Below are positions 7,110 through 8,077 of a DNA stretch of 8,077 nucleotides, piece after piece. The translations under genes and the position numbers were made by a program. The stretch is from Woeseia sp. (GTDB taxonomy: Bacteria; Pseudomonadota; Gammaproteobacteria; Steroidobacterales; Woeseiaceae). Every line of letters starts with the position of its first letter. Position 1 is the first letter of the stretch. The DNA is taken from assembly GCA_018701055.1 (NCBI GenBank), contig JABIUH010000120.1:1-8077 (forward strand), given 5' to 3'. The notes beneath the pieces were generated by a model. The model made no database searches. It saw nothing but the letters and a program-made list of their open reading frames with translations, and was not told the DNA's origin.

Positions 7110-7595
7110 CTAACCTAGCTCTTCGACGTCAGCGCTTTTGACCTCAGGTGGCGCTGACTCTTGCAATTCTGGAGCCTCTATCTTGCCGAATCTGATGAGC
7201 AGCTCTTCTTCTTGATCTTCTGTGACTCTACTAATTGATCGGAGGCTGAAACCCATTTCCGAATGACCGCCAAAAACGATCCGGTCACCGCCGTATGGGC
7301 ACAACCAGCTGTCTGTAGATTCGACGCCTAAGCGGAACGATGAGCGCATCTCGAACGACGATAATGCCAAGGTCACAAAGTAGGTCCGCTTGCCGCCAGC
7401 CTTTACCAGGAGGTTGCGATTGTCCAATGGTTGATAGTCTCGGATAGTCCGGATCGAGATGCAATCTGAACCGCGGTAGTCGATGTCTCGTCCAAGGTCC
7501 TCACCATGGTCAGTGGTCGCACAAGACGTCAAGAAAATACACGAAATAAATAACGTAAATATTTGTTTTAAAACAATTTGTTCTTTCCGACGCAT
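7110..7595 (-). CDS. Small lipoprotein, probably DUF6491 family
   Basis: This 161-residue protein has a clear lipoprotein signal peptide: basic MRRKEQ, a hydrophobic core at about residues 12-23 and lipobox LTSC with the lipidated cysteine at 25. The residue after the cysteine is alanine, not aspartate, which favours the outer membrane. The mature part begins GSDCISIRTIRDYQPLDNRNLL (residues 42-63) and continues with an aromatic beta strand (TYFVTLALSSF, 71-81) and LCPYGGDRIVF (98-108). This pattern of C-I-x-x-x-x-I-x-x-x-x-x-L-D-x-R-x-L and a later L-C-x-x-G-D-x-(I/V) recalls DUF6491, a family without known function. C45 and C99 could form a disulfide in the periplasm. The tail (about 139-161) is acidic and proline-containing, probably disordered. 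ATG 7595 is the only usable start before the signal peptide, though its Shine-Dalgarno is weak. The gene has its own terminator and appears monocistronic. Confidence 0.7.
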   Translation of the reverse strand: MRRKEQIVLKQIFTLFISCIFLTSCATTDHGEDLGRDIDYRGSDCISIRTIRDYQPLDNRNLLVKAGGKRTYFVTLALSSFEMRSSFRLGVESTDSWLCPYGGDRIVFGGHSEMGFSLRSISRVTEDQEEELLIRFGKIEAPELQESAPPEVKSADVEELG

Positions 7596-7624
7596 TAAAT
7601 TAATTCTAGCCTATCGACCGATTC

Positions 7625-7653
7625 ATTATGACTTAACTTATTCACTTTGGCTC
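7625..7653 (-). promoter_or_regulatory. Weak candidate promoter of the lipoprotein gene
   Basis: The minus strand carries CATAAT (plus 7625-7630, five of six -10 matches) about 30 bases upstream of ATG 7595. At 17-base spacing the -35 position reads GAGCCA, only three of six matches. The surrounding DNA is AT-rich, as promoters often are. The position suits a short leader of about 20 bases. Confidence 0.25.
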
Positions 7654-7702
7654 CTAGAATTTACATTAAGTTCACCGCATGCCCGCGATTCTGGAGCCCC
7701 TC

Positions 7703-7731
7703 TTGATAATATTAGTCCAAATGATCAAAAT
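7703..7731 (+). promoter_or_regulatory. Candidate promoter for the small + strand ORF
   Basis: TTGATA at 7703-7708 (five of six -35 matches) is followed after 17 bases by CAAAAT at 7726-7731 (four of six -10 matches). Transcription would start near 7738, about 33 bases before ATG 7771. The region is AT-rich, so chance matches are likely. Confidence 0.25.
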
Positions 7732-7770
7732 TATGCCGGAACGAACGGAATACCTATAAGGTTTGCGCCG

Positions 7771-7965
7771 ATGTTTGCTACTGGAAAACGCGAACTGAAA
7801 CAACATTTCTTCGAGGTTAAAGAGGCTAAGGTCGCGATCAAAGACGTAACGCCCGCAGAAGTTTCAACCGACTACCCTGCGGTAACAAGTCGTCCATTAC
7901 ATCAGACACGGTTGAAAACCCTCGTGAAAAATCCTGATCAGAGGACAAACGAGCGCTTCAATTGA
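7771..7965 (+). CDS. Possible small protein of unknown function, 64 residues
   Basis: A short ORF from ATG 7771 to TGA 7963-7965 encodes a lysine- and arginine-containing polar protein beginning MFATGKRELKQHFFEVKEA. There is no signal peptide, membrane segment or recognised motif. AAGG at 7758-7761 lies nine bases upstream as a possible ribosome site, and a candidate promoter sits about 40 bases upstream. The frame stays open far upstream without another usable start outside the lipoprotein gene, so it could also be the 3' remnant of a decayed gene. Its TGA abuts, as TGATCA, the stop of a possible minus-strand reading frame. I do not recognise the protein and it may not be real. Confidence 0.25.
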   Translation: MFATGKRELKQHFFEVKEAKVAIKDVTPAEVSTDYPAVTSRPLHQTRLKTLVKNPDQRTNERFN

Positions 7966-8076
7966 TCAATTCTCCACAGAACGTTTGCGAGCGTTTGGGC
8001 CAAAATAACCCTCTTCACTCATCATCGGCTGTGGCCACGGCCCGCGATTCATCCCGAATCCACTCACTCCACGAGC
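7966..8076 (-). CDS. Possible 3' end of a gene entering from the right
   Basis: One minus-strand frame is open from the window edge to TGA (7966-7968), giving 36 residues that end GYFGPNARKRSVEN. A second minus-strand frame is open from 8077 to TGA at 8015-8017, giving 20 residues ending RAVATADDE. Only one, if either, can be the true C-terminus, and open stretches this short are common by chance. A weak TCCT-loop-AGGA stem followed by TTTTT on the minus strand (about 7926-7944) would fit a terminator just beyond such a gene. No family can be named. Confidence 0.25.
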   Translation of the reverse strand, partial: ARGVSGFGMNRGPWPQPMMSEEGYFGPNARKRSVEN

Positions 8077-8077
8077 C

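Larger units (their letters stand above)
7596..8077. other. Right-end region without a recognised gene
   Basis: These 482 bases hold no protein or RNA gene that I recognise. The left part (about 7596-7740) is AT-rich and contains possible promoter elements on both strands. A + strand frame is open from inside the lipoprotein gene (7483) to TGA 7965, but its first part is antisense to the lipoprotein N-terminus. Its only internal ATG downstream of that overlap is at 7771. On the minus strand the last 60-110 bases are open in two frames and may hold the 3' end of a gene entering from the right. No inverted terminal repeats, tRNA fragments or array-like repeats were seen. Confidence 0.6.

Noticed and set aside
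6880..7113. A 77-codon + strand ORF across the intergenic gap
   Set aside because: It runs through the terminator hairpin and the candidate promoter on the other strand, and has no recognisable protein features.
7483..7770. A 160-residue + strand gene from 7483 to 7965
   Set aside because: Its first 38 or so codons are antisense to the signal-peptide region of the lipoprotein gene, and no good ribosome site precedes its start. Only the distal part from ATG 7771 is kept, as a weak candidate.
7981..7997. CGTTTG direct repeat (CGTTTG-CGAG-CGTTTG)
   Set aside because: It is only two short copies with no further units, so it gives no support for an array or an origin-type iteron set.

Overview
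The window looks like chromosomal DNA from a gammaproteobacterium of moderate GC content. The evidence is the tail of a type II secretion (gsp) operon, a large RecB-like helicase-nuclease gene paired with an AddB-like gene of the kind found in gammaproteobacteria, and a small DUF6491-type lipoprotein gene. Nothing here fixes the genus. No tRNA, rRNA, CRISPR array, insertion sequence or integrase was seen.

Layout. Bases 1-839 (+ strand) hold the last codons of gspM and the complete gspN, the distal end of a general secretion operon. Bases 850-6847 (- strand) hold a two-gene operon. An AddB-like PD-(D/E)XK nuclease with a presumed inactive helicase fold comes first (6847-4238), then an AddA/RecB-like UvrD-family helicase-nuclease (4248-850). 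The two overlap by 11 bases and are probably translationally coupled. The gsp operon and this repair operon converge with only 10 bases between their stop codons. Bases 6848-7109 are a 262-base regulatory gap with a plausible promoter for the repair operon, a dyad in its leader, and a strong intrinsic terminator for the gene on its right. Bases 7110-7595 (- strand) hold a small lipoprotein. From 7596 to the right edge no gene is recognised. There is one weakly supported 64-codon ORF on the + strand and a possible 3' end of a - strand gene entering from the right, and their stop codons abut.

How the genes work together. The AddB-like and AddA-like proteins should form a heterodimeric double-strand-break end-processing machine. 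It would have one active SF1A motor (AddA-like) and two nuclease domains, one on each subunit, as in AddAB. The most interesting observation is that the AddB-like protein appears to lack all four cysteines that hold the iron-sulfur cluster in AddB-type nucleases, although its nuclease catalytic residues and flanking sequence are kept. GspM and GspN belong to the inner-membrane platform of the type II secretion system and are unrelated to the repair genes apart from adjacency.

No clearly novel multi-gene system was found. The points most worth checking are the cysteine-less AddB-like subunit, the leader region upstream of it, and the unassigned right end.
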